Source: Planctomycetota bacterium (GTDB lineage: Bacteria > Planctomycetota > PUPC01 > DSUN01). From it: 64,000 nucleotides of DNA. The notes beneath the pieces were generated by a model, which was given only the letters and a program-made list of their open reading frames with translations, was not told where the DNA came from and searched no databases. The position numbers and the translations under genes are program-made. The stretch is taken from assembly GCA_035384565.1 (NCBI GenBank), contig DAOOIT010000005.1:72503-136502 (forward strand), given 5' to 3'. Below are positions 15,888-25,800 of this stretch, in pieces. Numbering within the stretch: the stretch's first letter is position 1; each line of letters opens with the position of its first letter.

Positions 15888-18821
15888 TTGAAATCGCAGA
15901 TTGCAAATCGCAAATTGCAAATCCCCACAGTCGCGCTCTGTCTCACGGCAGCGCTGGCCAGGATGTGCCCGCTGTCGTGGGGCGGGGCGGCGGAGGCACC
16001 CGCCGAGGTGCTCTTCGCGCCCGGCGCGGCGGGCTATGTGACCTCGTGGCTGGTGGCCGGGCCGTTCGGGTTCTTGCGCGACTCGCAGCTCGACCAGGAC
16101 TTCCTGGGCGGCGAGGCGACCGTTCGCCCAAGGGATGGGGATGTGGTGGGCGGCGTGTCCCCACGCCGCGATCCGCGGGACGGAGACGTCCCGCCCACAG
16201 TTCCCGAGAAGCGCGTCGCGTGGCAGGCGGTCGCGTTCGCCGACCCCGTGCTGAACTTCAAGGAACGCTGCCTGCCGCTCGGCAGGTCGGCCTTCTACCT
16301 CGCGGCAGCCGTCGTGGCGAAGAAGGACGTTGACCTGGCCCTCGTGCTGACCCACACGGGGCAGGCACGGGCGTGGCTCGACGGCAAGGAAGTGGTGCGA
16401 AGCGACAAGGACGCCTACAGCCTGGGGCCGAAGACGGTCGAGCATGCCTTCGCGCTCAAGGCGGGCCAGCGGACGCAATGGCTGCTGAAGCTGGGCTCGG
16501 ATGGGCGCTACCTCCAGATCCTCGTGCGGCTGAAGTCGGGGCCACGAGCGGCGCAGGCCGACGAGGTGGCCATCGCACTGCCGCTGGCCGCCGGCGCGAA
16601 GCCGAACCCCGAGGCATTCCTCCTGCCCTCGTTGAGCCTGGGCCTGCCCCGCCAGCGCTTCGTGGAGCCGGGCGAGAAGGCCAACCTCGCCTTCGGCTTC
16701 GAGGGCAGCTACCCGCTGTGCGAGGGGCAGGTGGCCGCGGCCATTGCCGTTGCGGATGCGAAGGGCCAGACGGCCGGCAAGCTCGAGGTGCCGGCGACCA
16801 AGCTGCCCGAGCTGGCCCTCGCGCCCGCCGAGGTGGCGTGGACGCCTCCCAAGGAGGGCGGCTCGCCCTTCTTCACCCTCACGGCACAGGTGACGCTCGA
16901 CGGGCGCAGCCTCGGCACGGTGGCCAGGAAGGTCTACGCCCCCGCCAACATCGGACACTGGACCGGCGACCTGCACAAGCGCCTGCTCGCCCTGGCCTCG
17001 GCGAAGAAGCTCGCCTCGGACGACCTGGCCTGCGTGCTGCTGAAGATCGAGAAGGCGGCGATGCTCCAGCAGGGCGGCGACGTGCGCGCCTTCGCGCCCG
17101 ACACCGTGACCGAGCAGCTCGATACCGCGAGCGACTGGCTCGCGCGCCTCGAGGCAGGCCAGGGTCTGCCGCCCCTCGAGCCCGGCGTGCACGAGCTGGC
17201 CTACCTCGCCCCGCAGGACGACTCGGCCCAGCCCTACTACCTGCACGTGCCGCCCGCGGCCAGGGACGCCAAGCCCCTCCCCGCCATCGTCTACCTGCAC
17301 GGCTACGCCCCGTGGCTCGACAAGACCAACTGGTACGAGGTCTCGGCCGGCCTCACCGCGCAGGCCGACGCCCGCGGCTACGCCGTCATCGTGCCCTTCG
17401 CCCGCTCGAACACCGACTTCCAGAGCATCGGCGAGTGGGACGTGATGCACGTGCTCGGCCTCGCGGAGAAGCGGCTCAAGCTCGACCCCGACCGCGTGTT
17501 CCTCATCGGCTACTCGATGGGCGGCGCGGGCGTCTACACGCTCGCGGCGCACTACCCCGATCGCTGGGCCGGCGGCATCGTGATGTGCGGCCGGCCGCGG
17601 AACTACCTGTGGAAGGACCTCGACCCCGCCAGGGTCGAGCCCTTCAAGCGCCACCTGCTCGACCTCGAGTCGGGCGCGCCCCACGCGCACAACTACACGT
17701 ACCTGCCGTTCCTGGTGTTCCAGGGCACAGCCGACGTGCTGATCCAGCCCGAGCAGGCCTATCGCTTCGTCGAGGACCTCACTCACCTGGGGCTCAAGGC
17801 CCAGCTCGTGAAGCTCGAGGGCCAGAGCCACTGGATCGCCGACGAGGTGTTCTCCACGCCCCAGGTCTTCGACTGGATGGACGCCCGCCGCCGCGAGCCC
17901 GCCCCGCGGAACGTGCGGTTCAAGACCCACTCGCTGCTCTACGACCGCGCCTGGTGGCTGACGCTGGACGCCTTCGAGCGCTGGGGCGAACCGGCCGAGG
18001 CCAACGCCACGCTCGAGCCGGGCAACAAGCTCGAACTCGCGACGCGCAACGTCGCCGCCCTCACCCTCCGCCCGCCGAAGGAGCTGGCCGACCCCAAGGC
18101 GCCCCTGGCGGCGAAGGTGAATGGCAAGGAGGCCCAGCTTGTGCCCGACGCCGAAGGCCGATTCGTCGTCGAGCTGTCGCCCAGACCCGAGGGCCCGCTG
18201 CGCAAGAAGCCGACCCTGTGCGGCCCCATCAAGGACGCGTTCAACCGCCGCTTCCTCTTCGTCGTCGGCACGGCGGGCGACCAGGAGGCGACCGAGCGCA
18301 ACCGCACCCTCGCCCGCCAGATGCAGAAGGAGTGGTACGCCTTCGCCAAGGGCATCCGCCAGATCGCCTCCGACACGGCGATCACCGACGCCGAGATGGC
18401 GCGCTCGAACCTCCTCCTCTTCGGCACGCCCAAGACCAACGCCGTCCTGGCCAGGCTGGCCGACAGGCTGCCCATCCGCTTCACCGACGAGGGCTACGAG
18501 ATCCTCGGCAAGACCTACAAGGCAGGCGAAACGACCGGCCTGATGTTCATCTATCCCAACCCGCTCGCGCCCGAGCGCTACATCGTGGTCTGCGATGGCC
18601 AGCGCTACGGCGAAAAGCTCGGCGAGAACCACAAGTACGACCTGCTGCCCGACTTCATCATCTACAGCGCCGAGCCCGACTACGACGACACGAACTGCTT
18701 CTACGTGGCGGGGTTCTTCGACGGCGCGTGGAAGCTCGATCCGAAGCTGGCCTGGACGTCGGACGGCCGGCCCAAGCCGCGGCCGACGCTGGCGCCCCCC
18801 GCGCGCCCCGACGGGTTCTAG
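15888..18821 (+). CDS. large secreted alpha/beta hydrolase (esterase/peptidase-like)
   Basis: A 977-residue exported protein. The N-terminal half has beta-sandwich-like regions. The middle holds an alpha/beta hydrolase with nucleophile S543 in GYSMGGAG, LHGYAPWLDK as oxyanion region, and H648 in GQSHW. The C-terminal third resembles domains attached to secreted dienelactone or polyhydroxybutyrate-depolymerase-type esterases. The start is uncertain: a TTG at 15888 gives an N-terminus partly made of AT-rich repeat-like sequence, while ATG 15963 gives a shorter leader. Residues 86-104 are encoded by a double palindromic repeat. The real substrate is unknown; it may act on plant or algal esters. 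Confidence 0.8.
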   Translation: MKSQIANRKLQIPTVALCLTAALARMCPLSWGGAAEAPAEVLFAPGAAGYVTSWLVAGPFGFLRDSQLDQDFLGGEATVRPRDGDVVGGVSPRRDPRDGDVPPTVPEKRVAWQAVAFADPVLNFKERCLPLGRSAFYLAAAVVAKKDVDLALVLTHTGQARAWLDGKEVVRSDKDAYSLGPKTVEHAFALKAGQRTQWLLKLGSDGRYLQILVRLKSGPRAAQADEVAIALPLAAGAKPNPEAFLLPSLSLGLPRQRFVEPGEKANLAFGFEGSYPLCEGQVAAAIAVADAKGQTAGKLEVPATKLPELALAPAEVAWTPPKEGGSPFFTLTAQVTLDGRSLGTVARKVYAPANIGHWTGDLHKRLLALASAKKLASDDLACVLLKIEKAAMLQQGGDVRAFAPDTVTEQLDTASDWLARLEAGQGLPPLEPGVHELAYLAPQDDSAQPYYLHVPPAARDAKPLPAIVYLHGYAPWLDKTNWYEVSAGLTAQADARGYAVIVPFARSNTDFQSIGEWDVMHVLGLAEKRLKLDPDRVFLIGYSMGGAGVYTLAAHYPDRWAGGIVMCGRPRNYLWKDLDPARVEPFKRHLLDLESGAPHAHNYTYLPFLVFQGTADVLIQPEQAYRFVEDLTHLGLKAQLVKLEGQSHWIADEVFSTPQVFDWMDARRREPAPRNVRFKTHSLLYDRAWWLTLDAFERWGEPAEANATLEPGNKLELATRNVAALTLRPPKELADPKAPLAAKVNGKEAQLVPDAEGRFVVELSPRPEGPLRKKPTLCGPIKDAFNRRFLFVVGTAGDQEATERNRTLARQMQKEWYAFAKGIRQIASDTAITDAEMARSNLLLFGTPKTNAVLARLADRLPIRFTDEGYEILGKTYKAGETTGLMFIYPNPLAPERYIVVCDGQRYGEKLGENHKYDLLPDFIIYSAEPDYDDTNCFYVAGFFDGAWKLDPKLAWTSDGRPKPRPTLAPPARPDGF
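16143..16200 (+). repeat. double palindromic element inside hydrolase gene
   Basis: Two adjacent hairpins: GCGGCGTG/CACGCCGC (16150-16157, 16162-16169) and GCGGGACG/CGTCCCGC (16175-16182, 16187-16194). Terminal GTGGGC and GCCCAC form an outer inverted repeat. The region aligns over about 56 nt with the reverse complement of 29645-29705. It is read as VVGGVSPRRD followed by PRDGDVPPT. Confidence 0.8.
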
Positions 18822-18883
18822 GCAACGCGCCACGATTGCCATTCAGAGCGCCAGGGACGTCGCCCCACCACACCCGTGCAGGC

Positions 18884-18990
18884 CTGTGGGCGGGGGCTCT
18901 GTCCCCCGCGAATCTACTGTAGACGGGGGCCGCGGTAGAGAGCCGAAGAGCCGCGGGGCACGGAGGCCCCGCCCACACGGATCTACAATC
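18884..18990. repeat. intergenic pair of GTGGGCGGG palindromic elements
   Basis: CTGTGGGCGGGGGCTCTGTC begins the first copy (18884 on), with GCGGGGG/CCCCCGC arms and a GAATCTAC tail. A second copy in the opposite orientation ends in GCCCCGCCCACACGGATC near 18985. They fill the gap after the hydrolase gene. Confidence 0.7.
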
Positions 18991-19012
18991 GCGGCGTGTG
19001 GCTTGGCTGGCG

Positions 19013-19121
19013 TCACTTCTCCCCGATGCAGTAGAGGAACTTCTCGCCGCGAATGTAGAGGCGGCTGCCGTCGAAGACGGGCGGGCCGTTGGCGACGATC
19101 TCCTGCGGCGCCCAGGGCCAG
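19013..19121. repeat. 109-bp direct repeat, left copy (duplicated gene 3' end)
   Basis: Identical over all 109 bases to 20392-20500. On the minus strand it encodes the last 36 residues of the PQQ-propeller protein (from WPWAPQEIVANGP to CIGEK and the stop), but here is joined to insert DNA. Confidence 0.95.
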
Positions 19122-19173
19122 CCGTGGTTCCTCTCATACAGCCCCAAGCTGGCAAGTTCCCTCGCAATGAGGG

Positions 19174-20091
19174 CTACTGCGCTGGGCCTTGTACGACGAC
19201 CTGATGTGCAATCTGTATGAAGGCCCTGCCGAGGTGGTTCTCGATGATCTTGATGGCTGGGGTCGCACCCAAGGTGTGGATGCACGCATGGTGGACGGAT
19301 AGGACCGCATCCTGTAGTTCCTGGTTATCCTCCAGGCGCCGGACCCTCAGCCCGATCTTCTTGCAGCGGTCGTAGGACAGGTGTCGCGCATGCGACTTCG
19401 AGAGCGCGTGGTCCGTCAGGTCACGAACGATTCCGTCAGCCATTTTCCTCTTCTTCACCGTCGTTCTGCCTGAGAACATGCCGCCCATAAGCCAATCTGA
19501 GACCATCTCCTTCGCCCATTTCATTGCCTTCTCGCACTCCCCAATGAATGCCGGAGGATACTTGGCCAGGATGGGTTGCCATATCGGGATCTTGCTCGGG
19601 TCCTTCCCAATCTCCTCCCTTGCACGCTCGAATTCCTCCAGCACCCCGTGGGCAGGAATCCCACGGAACTGAGGGTCGATCGGCCCGAGACTAGACTGCT
19701 TGCCCATCCAGATCTCTCGACACGCGCATGCTATCATGGTCCCGGCTGATAGGGCCAGTTGCGGCACAAACGCCCGAATGTCACTGCCGAACATGGCTCT
19801 GAGGTAATCCACCAGAGACTCTGTAGCAGCCGTCTCACCTCCCGGCGTATGCAGGAGAAGGTCCAGACCCCTGGAGCGGTCAAGCTGATGCACCACAGTC
19901 ATCAGCCCGTTCTTGTCCGCGTCGTTAACCTCGACTCCATCGAGGTTGCGCTTCTGGAGCCACCCGGAGTAGTAGAGGATCACATTCCGGCCGGTAAGGT
20001 CGGATAGGAGGCGCAAGTACTTACGCCGAATCAGGTCGTGAACGCCGCCGGCGGCCTTCAGCTCGTTGAGGAGTTCATTCCAGTCCGGCAT
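19174..20091 (-). CDS. serine dehydrogenase proteinase-type (SDH/ClpP-SppA fold) protein
   Basis: A 305-residue cytoplasmic protein of the ClpP/crotonase-like serine protease fold. Its landmarks are LDLLLHTPGGETAATE, then AFVPQLALSAGTMIACACR with the likely nucleophile Ser in LSAGTM, then SSLGPIDPQ. These match the SDH_sah family. The remaining catalytic residues cannot be fixed by eye. The codons are clearly less GC-rich than those of neighbours, consistent with transfer. The ATG at 20091 overlaps the end of a 69-aa ORF by 17 nt and has no good ribosome site, so it may be translationally coupled. A defence or quality-control role is a guess. Confidence 0.85.
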   Translation of the reverse strand: MPDWNELLNELKAAGGVHDLIRRKYLRLLSDLTGRNVILYYSGWLQKRNLDGVEVNDADKNGLMTVVHQLDRSRGLDLLLHTPGGETAATESLVDYLRAMFGSDIRAFVPQLALSAGTMIACACREIWMGKQSSLGPIDPQFRGIPAHGVLEEFERAREEIGKDPSKIPIWQPILAKYPPAFIGECEKAMKWAKEMVSDWLMGGMFSGRTTVKKRKMADGIVRDLTDHALSKSHARHLSYDRCKKIGLRVRRLEDNQELQDAVLSVHHACIHTLGATPAIKIIENHLGRAFIQIAHQVVVQGPAQ

Positions 20092-20284
20092 TGGCAGGGC
20101 TCATGGCGCTGAACGACGTAGTCCCAGCCTCGATGAAGACGGGGGGCTTCTCCTTCTCCACTTGGTCACTTCGAGAACCCAGGCTCACAAGGTACGCTCG
20201 CACCTCAGGCGACTCGATGCCAAGAGTGCGGTACACCCTGTCAATTCTGGTCTGCCGCCTCTTGTCCGTGCGTGCCTTGCCCAT
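20075..20284 (-). CDS. 69-aa small basic protein upstream of the SDH-type gene
   Basis: It begins MGKARTDKRRQTRIDRVYRT and has an acidic-to-mixed C-terminal half. No family is recognised. It overlaps the SDH-type gene by 17 nt on the same strand and shares its lower GC content, so the two look like one cassette. No strong ribosome site is visible before ATG 20284 (only a GGGG run). It could be a small partner or simply a leader peptide that couples translation. Confidence 0.5.
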   Translation of the reverse strand: MGKARTDKRRQTRIDRVYRTLGIESPEVRAYLVSLGSRSDQVEKEKPPVFIEAGTTSFSAMSPANAGLE

Positions 20285-20391
20285 CTACGTCACCCCAGCG
20301 CAAGTGTTCGATCTGTCGCTTCCGGAAGCAAGGCTATCACATCTATTCCCCCCTGTCAAGCAGCACCGAACCGACAGCTCCCATTCGTCGC

Positions 20392-20500
20392 TCACTTCTC
20401 CCCGATGCAGTAGAGGAACTTCTCGCCGCGAATGTAGAGGCGGCTGCCGTCGAAGACGGGCGGGCCGTTGGCGACGATCTCCTGCGGCGCCCAGGGCCAG
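20392..20500. repeat. 109-bp direct repeat, right copy (in situ gene end)
   Basis: Forms the true 3' end of the PQQ-propeller gene and is identical to 19013-19121. Confidence 0.95.
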
Positions 20501-22491
20501 TAGCGGTCCACCACGGTCTCGATGCGGTTCACGGCCACGGGCTTGCACGCCGGCCCCTGCTCCAGCACCACGCACATCCCCTGGTTGTCCATCACGTAGA
20601 TGTGTTTGCCCCCGAGGGCCGCGCTGGCGCCGATGCCGATGGCATTGTAGGTGTGCAGCTCGTCGAAGCCCAGGTCCTGCGCGTAGTGGGTCTTGCCCGA
20701 CGGGATGTCGGCGGCGTAGAAGAAGCCGTACTGGTCGGGGATGTAGTGGGTGTCGCCGACGATGAGGGGGGAGGCGGGGGTGAAGCGGTCGAGCCATTCG
20801 CCGTTGGGCCGGCGGTGGTTGCACTGGACCTCGATGCCGCGGAACTCGGGCTGCCAGGCGTCGCCCTCGCACTTGGAGAAGTCCGCCATCAGGAGGCCGG
20901 CAACGCCGCACCAGGCCAGATACATGGTCTCGCCGACGACCACGGGGGCGGCCCAGCCGAGGTCGCCCTGGGTGATGCGGGGATTGGCCCAGAGCTGCTT
21001 GCCGTCGGAGGCGCGGTAGCACACGCCTCGCCAGGTGAAGACCACGTCGGTGCCGCGAATCGTCGCGGGGATCAGCGACGCGATGCTGTGCCCCTTGGGA
21101 TCGCTCCAGACCGTCTTGCCCGTCGCGGCGTCGAGGGCGTGCAGGCCGTTGAACACGACGCACAGCTTGTCGCCGACGAGGGCCGGCGAGCACGAGTAAC
21201 TGATCTCCTTCGGCACCTCGAGGCGGCGAATCCACTGGCGGTTGCCGTCGAGGTCGTAGCAGGCCACGACGCCGAAGCCGGTGAAGGCCCACACGTGCTT
21301 GCCGTCGCTGACGGGCGTGGTGGTGAAGCCCACGATGCCGAAGTGGCCCTCCAGGTGGCCCTCGAGGCGCATGTGGTACTTCTTCTTGTCCACCTCGAGC
21401 AGGAGGTCGCGCATCTGGCGGCGAATCTCGAGGCCCTTCTCATAGTCGGCCTTCGCCAGCTCTTCCGCGAGCGGGGCGAGCTTTTCCTTGAAGACGGGGC
21501 TGGCGGCGCGGTCCTCCTCCGTTGTGGCCTCGTAGAGGCTGTTGAAGCGGCGCCAGAGCACTTTGCCGGTCGTCTTGTCGAGGCACAGGAGCTGGTCGGG
21601 CTCGGCCGGGGTGAAGATGCGGTCGCCCACCACGAGGGGGCAGGCATTGGTCCGCTCCGGCATCTCGGCCATCCAGACGATGTTCTTCTCCTCGTAGGGC
21701 GTCGGCTCGGCGTCCATCAGCACGGGCGCGAACCACAGCGCGCGGCCGTTGGGCCCCGTGTAGGTGCACATCTTGGCGAGGAGCTGGTTCCAGCCCTGCT
21801 TCAGGTCGAGCGTGATGCGCGGCGAGCGGCCGTGGGTGAAGGCCAGCTTCTGGCGGCTGATGCCGTAGTGGCTGCCATAGCCCATCGCCATCTTGGGCGC
21901 GCAGTAGACCTGTTCGCCGTTGAAGAAGAGCTTGAGGCCGTAGATGTGGTCCACCGTGAGGGTCACCTTGCCCGCGCGTGCGGCGTGGAGGTAGGTGTGC
22001 GCGTAGGCCACGTGGTTCGGCTTGTAGTCGAGCGCCTTCGCGAGGTCCACAGCCTCATCCAGGTCCACGCGGCCCCAGCGCTCGTAGTCAGGCGCGCGCT
22101 TCATCTCCAGGCGCTTCCAGGCGAGGCCGCCCACCTGGTCGCCCTCGGCGGGCGCGAGCTTGGCCTCGCCGGGAATCTGCTCCTTGTCGAAGTCGTTCAC
22201 CGAGTGGGTCACGGGCAGCAGGCCGACGACGAGCCAGTCGCGGAGGAGGCCGTGGCCTGTGGTGACGGGCGTGGTGCCCTTGGCCGCGTCGGGGGCGGGC
22301 TTGGCCGCTTGACACGACAGCCCGGCGACCACGCCTTTGGCGATGCGGCCCCAGGTCGTGGGCGGCGTGGCGTCGGGATAGAGGCCGGTCCAGTTCCCGC
22401 GCCAGCCATAGGTCGTGGGGGGCGCGGCGCCCGCGGCGGCGAAAGCGCTGACGGCGGCAAGCAGCAGGCACGACGGTGCGATGTGTCTCAC
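20392..22491 (-). CDS. secreted PQQ-like beta-propeller protein
   Basis: A 699-residue exported protein with a signal peptide (residues 1-23). Residues 60-260 resemble a jelly-roll or PA14-like binding region (LTVDHIYGLKLFFNGEQVYC). After about residue 280 come PQQ-like propeller blades, each ending in patterns such as LLCLDKTTGKVLWRR, LHALDAATGKTVW and YRASDGKQLW. Such proteins are common in Planctomycetes and bind substrates or partners rather than clearly being PQQ enzymes. GTG at 22491 is preceded by GAGAGG. Its last 36 codons are duplicated at 19013. Confidence 0.85.
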   Translation of the reverse strand: MRHIAPSCLLLAAVSAFAAAGAAPPTTYGWRGNWTGLYPDATPPTTWGRIAKGVVAGLSCQAAKPAPDAAKGTTPVTTGHGLLRDWLVVGLLPVTHSVNDFDKEQIPGEAKLAPAEGDQVGGLAWKRLEMKRAPDYERWGRVDLDEAVDLAKALDYKPNHVAYAHTYLHAARAGKVTLTVDHIYGLKLFFNGEQVYCAPKMAMGYGSHYGISRQKLAFTHGRSPRITLDLKQGWNQLLAKMCTYTGPNGRALWFAPVLMDAEPTPYEEKNIVWMAEMPERTNACPLVVGDRIFTPAEPDQLLCLDKTTGKVLWRRFNSLYEATTEEDRAASPVFKEKLAPLAEELAKADYEKGLEIRRQMRDLLLEVDKKKYHMRLEGHLEGHFGIVGFTTTPVSDGKHVWAFTGFGVVACYDLDGNRQWIRRLEVPKEISYSCSPALVGDKLCVVFNGLHALDAATGKTVWSDPKGHSIASLIPATIRGTDVVFTWRGVCYRASDGKQLWANPRITQGDLGWAAPVVVGETMYLAWCGVAGLLMADFSKCEGDAWQPEFRGIEVQCNHRRPNGEWLDRFTPASPLIVGDTHYIPDQYGFFYAADIPSGKTHYAQDLGFDELHTYNAIGIGASAALGGKHIYVMDNQGMCVVLEQGPACKPVAVNRIETVVDRYWPWAPQEIVANGPPVFDGSRLYIRGEKFLYCIGEK

Positions 22492-22875
22492 GGCGGTCCT
22501 CTCTCAAGCGCTATCCAGCGGAAGAAGCGAATAGATGCAGCATAGCGACTGCGGAGCGGGAGAGCAAGAGCAGATCGTAGCCGCACGTCCGACGCTCGTA
22601 GCGGCACACGGCACTTTCTCGAACGGAAACCATGACCACGCACGCTAGACACGTACTCCCGTGTGCGGAAGGGCCGGGCGCCAGCGCCCCGAGCAATCCA
22701 GACGACACACGGGACGTGTGTCGCCACTAAGGAGCCCAGAGGCCGTAGGGCCAAGGTTACAATCTATTACGATCCGAAACGGCTTGCGACGGGCCGGGGG
22801 GTTGCAAAGCCGATGGGCCGGGGCTAGAATGGGCGCGTACGCTCCCTGCCCCTCTCGGTTGCGACGGAGGCCCCC
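22492..22875. other. divergent intergenic region
   Basis: 384 nt between divergent genes. It holds an 8-bp palindrome CGACACAC/GTGTGTCG (22703-22723, loop GGGAC) that resembles the short palindrome at the right window edge (63982-64000). A TACAAT at about 22758 could be part of a promoter for the plus-strand gene, but no matching -35 is seen. No coding sequence is supported. Confidence 0.4.
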
Positions 22876-25800
22876 ATGAAGGTCGCTGATCTCGGCGCGG
22901 CCGGCGTGATCCCCCAACCCATCGTGGACAAGCTGATCCGCCTGATCCGCCGCGTGCGCTGGCTGATCGTGCTCCGCGGCGCCTGCGCCACCGCCGTCAC
23001 CGCCATCGGCACGCTGCTGGCCGTGATGGCCATTGACGCCACGGTGACGCTCTTCTCGCTGACGACCCGCTGGGCGCTCACCCTCTCCGCCTACGGGGCC
23101 ACGGCCTTCGTGGCCGTCTGGTTCCTCGTGCGGCCGCTGGCCCGCAGCCTGACCCTGGCGGGAACGGCCCGCGCCATCGAGACCCACCACCCCGAGCTCC
23201 AGGAGCGAATCAGCTCGGCCGTGGAACTGCTGACGAGCCAGGACGCGCCCGAGCTGCGCGGCTCGGACCAGCTCATCCGCGCGCTGGTGATGCAGGCGGC
23301 CGACAGCGCCCGCGGGCTCTCGCCGCGCCGCGAGGTCACGCTGCGCGCGGCCCGCCCCTACCTCGCCGCGGCGGCGGCCGTGGCGGCCCTCTTTGCCGCC
23401 GTGTTCGTGTTGTGGCCCGACCAGGCGCGCTTCCTGCTCGCACGGGCCTCCGCGCCCTTCATCAACCTGCCCAATCTGCGCGCCCGCGACCTGGCCGTCA
23501 CCCCCGGCGACGTGGTGATCCTCGAGGACCAGCGGCTCCAGGTCGAGGTGGACGTGCCGATGCGCAACGTGCGCGGGGCCTACTTCCGCACCGTGGCGCC
23601 CGACGGCTCGGAGACGGCCGAGGAGATGACCCCCCTGCTCGCCGGCACCGGCGGCGAGCGGCGCTTCGCCTTCACCTGCCCGCCCGCGACTAAGACCTTC
23701 CGCTACCGCATCCACGCGGGCGACGCGTTGAGCGCCTTCTACACGGCCACCGTGGTGGCCCGCCCGGCCATCGAGCAACTGAGCTTGCGCTACGAGTTCC
23801 CCCAGTACACCGAGCGCGAGCCCGCCGTGGTCGAGAAGGCCGACGGCGATATCAAGGCCCTCCCTGGCACGGTGGTGACGCTCACGGCGCGGACGAACAA
23901 GCCCATGGCCGCGGCGCAGATGCTCGTCAACGGCCTGCCGCCCGCCGACCCCAAGGGCCAGCCGCTGGTGCAGACCACCCTGGTTGCGCAGGGCGAGGGC
24001 GCGCCCGCCGTCCTCTGCCGATTCACCCTGGGCCACGAGTTGGCCGGCAAGTGGACCCTCCAGCTCACCGACGCGCACACGTTCACCAGCTCCACCGCCG
24101 AGCACGCCATCCAGGTGGTGCCCGACGCAGCGCCCACCGTGGCCATCATCAAGCCCGAGGCGAAGCAGCTCCGCCTGCCCCCCACCGCCCCCTTGCCCAT
24201 TTCCTACACGCTCGAGGACGACATCGGCCTGGCAACGGCCGAACTGCTGATCGAGGTGGACGGCCGCGGCCGCCCCCCAAAGCCCATCGCCCTGCCGCCC
24301 AGGGGCAAGAGCCCGACCCGCGCCGTGGCGAGCGACACGGCCCTCCAGCTCGGCACGATGGACCTGCGGAACGCCAAGTACGTCACCTTCCAGCTCAAGG
24401 CCACCGACAACTGCCCCAAGGAGTTCAAAGGCCCCCATAGCGGCCTCTCGGACGTCTATCGCATCGAGCTGGACGTGCGGGCGCCCTCGTTCGCCGTCGC
24501 CGAGCTCATGAGCCAGGAGAAGAAGCTCAAGGAGAGCCTCGAACGAGTCAAGAAGGACCTCCAGGCCGCCAAGCGCGACAGCGAGAAGCTCCGCGAAGAC
24601 CTGCCCAAGCAGGACACCCCGCGCGAGAAGGACCAGAAACGCATTGACGACATGCGCAAGGCCCTGGCATCGGCCGACTCCGCCGCGCGCAAGGTCGCCC
24701 AGGAGATGGAGGGCGGCTACTTCGACAAGCTGGGCGAGAAGGTGAAGGAACTGGCCGACGAACACATCGCCAAGGCCGAGAACCTGGCGGGCCAGACCAA
24801 GCTCGCCGAACAGGCCGCCGAACGCGGCATGCTCGCCCGCGAGACCGACCGCACGATTGACCGCTCGATCAGGATGGTCGAGGAGCTCATGAAGCAGGTC
24901 GAGCCGGTCTCCGACGTGGTGCGCAAGGCCATCGAGATGGACGAGATGGCGACGCGCGAGGCCGACCTCGCCCGCGAGAAACTCGCCGCGGAGCAGGCCG
25001 CCGCCCAGGCCAATATGACGCCCGAGGAGTGGCAGAAGGCCCAGGAGGCCCTCGCGCGCGAAATGGCCGAGATGCTGAAGGACATGCCCGGCGGCGAGCG
25101 GGCCGCGCTCCAGGCGGCCCAGCAGATGGCCGCCAACATGGCCGCCGAGGCCCGCGAAATGGCCAGGGAGCAGGCCGCCCTCGCGGGGCAGAACCCCCAG
25201 CTCGAGAAGATTCAGGCGATCGACAAGGCCCTCGCCGACATCGCGAAGCAGCAACAGCAACTCGCCAACGACGCGGCCGCAGGCGCCGCCAGCGCCCCCC
25301 AGGCACAGCCGATGGCCAGGGCCGCCGAGAACATCCAGGCAGGCAACCTGCCCCAAGCCGTCCAGAACCAGGCCGCGGCCGAGAATGCCCTGAATCAGGC
25401 CGCCCAGCAGATGGCTCAGGGCCAGCCGCCCGCCACGCCGCCAGGGGGCGACGCGGCCCAGGCCGCACCCCAGAACGCCCAGCAGGTGGCCGACCTCGCG
25501 AAGCGGCAGGGCGAACTCCGCAATCAGACTCAAGCCCTGATGGAGCAGCGCGCCCAGCTCGCGGGCGAGCACGCCCAGGGCCAGATGGAGCGCCTCCGGA
25601 ACGAGCAGGCCGCCGTCGCCCAGCAGGCCGAGGCTCTGGCCGAGAACGTCAATAACGTCGCCCCTCAAGCCGCCCCGGCGGGCGATCAGGCGGCCCGGAA
25701 CGCTGGCGAAGCCGCAAAGGCGCTTCAGAACAACCAGGTCGGCGAGGCCGCCAAGGCCGCCACCGAGGCCGGCAACCAACTCGGCCAGCTTGCCGAACGC

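Larger units (their letters stand above)
19013..20500. mobile_element. small lower-GC insertion bounded by 109-bp direct repeats
   Basis: About 1.27 kb of visibly lower-GC sequence (19122-20391) lies between two perfect 109-bp copies of the 3' end of the PQQ-propeller gene. The target gene keeps an intact end at the right copy, as expected when an element integrates into a gene end and carries or duplicates that end. The insert encodes a small basic protein and a serine dehydrogenase proteinase-type protein, and no recombinase. Alternatives are a tandem duplication followed by replacement, or an element mobilised in trans. Confidence 0.65.

Noticed and set aside
10889..15946. Long minus-strand frames opposite the permease, sialidase and symporter genes
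   Set aside because: His/Arg/Glu-rich shadow translations of GC-rich genes. The plus-strand frames carry EAA loops, Asp boxes and transporter motifs.
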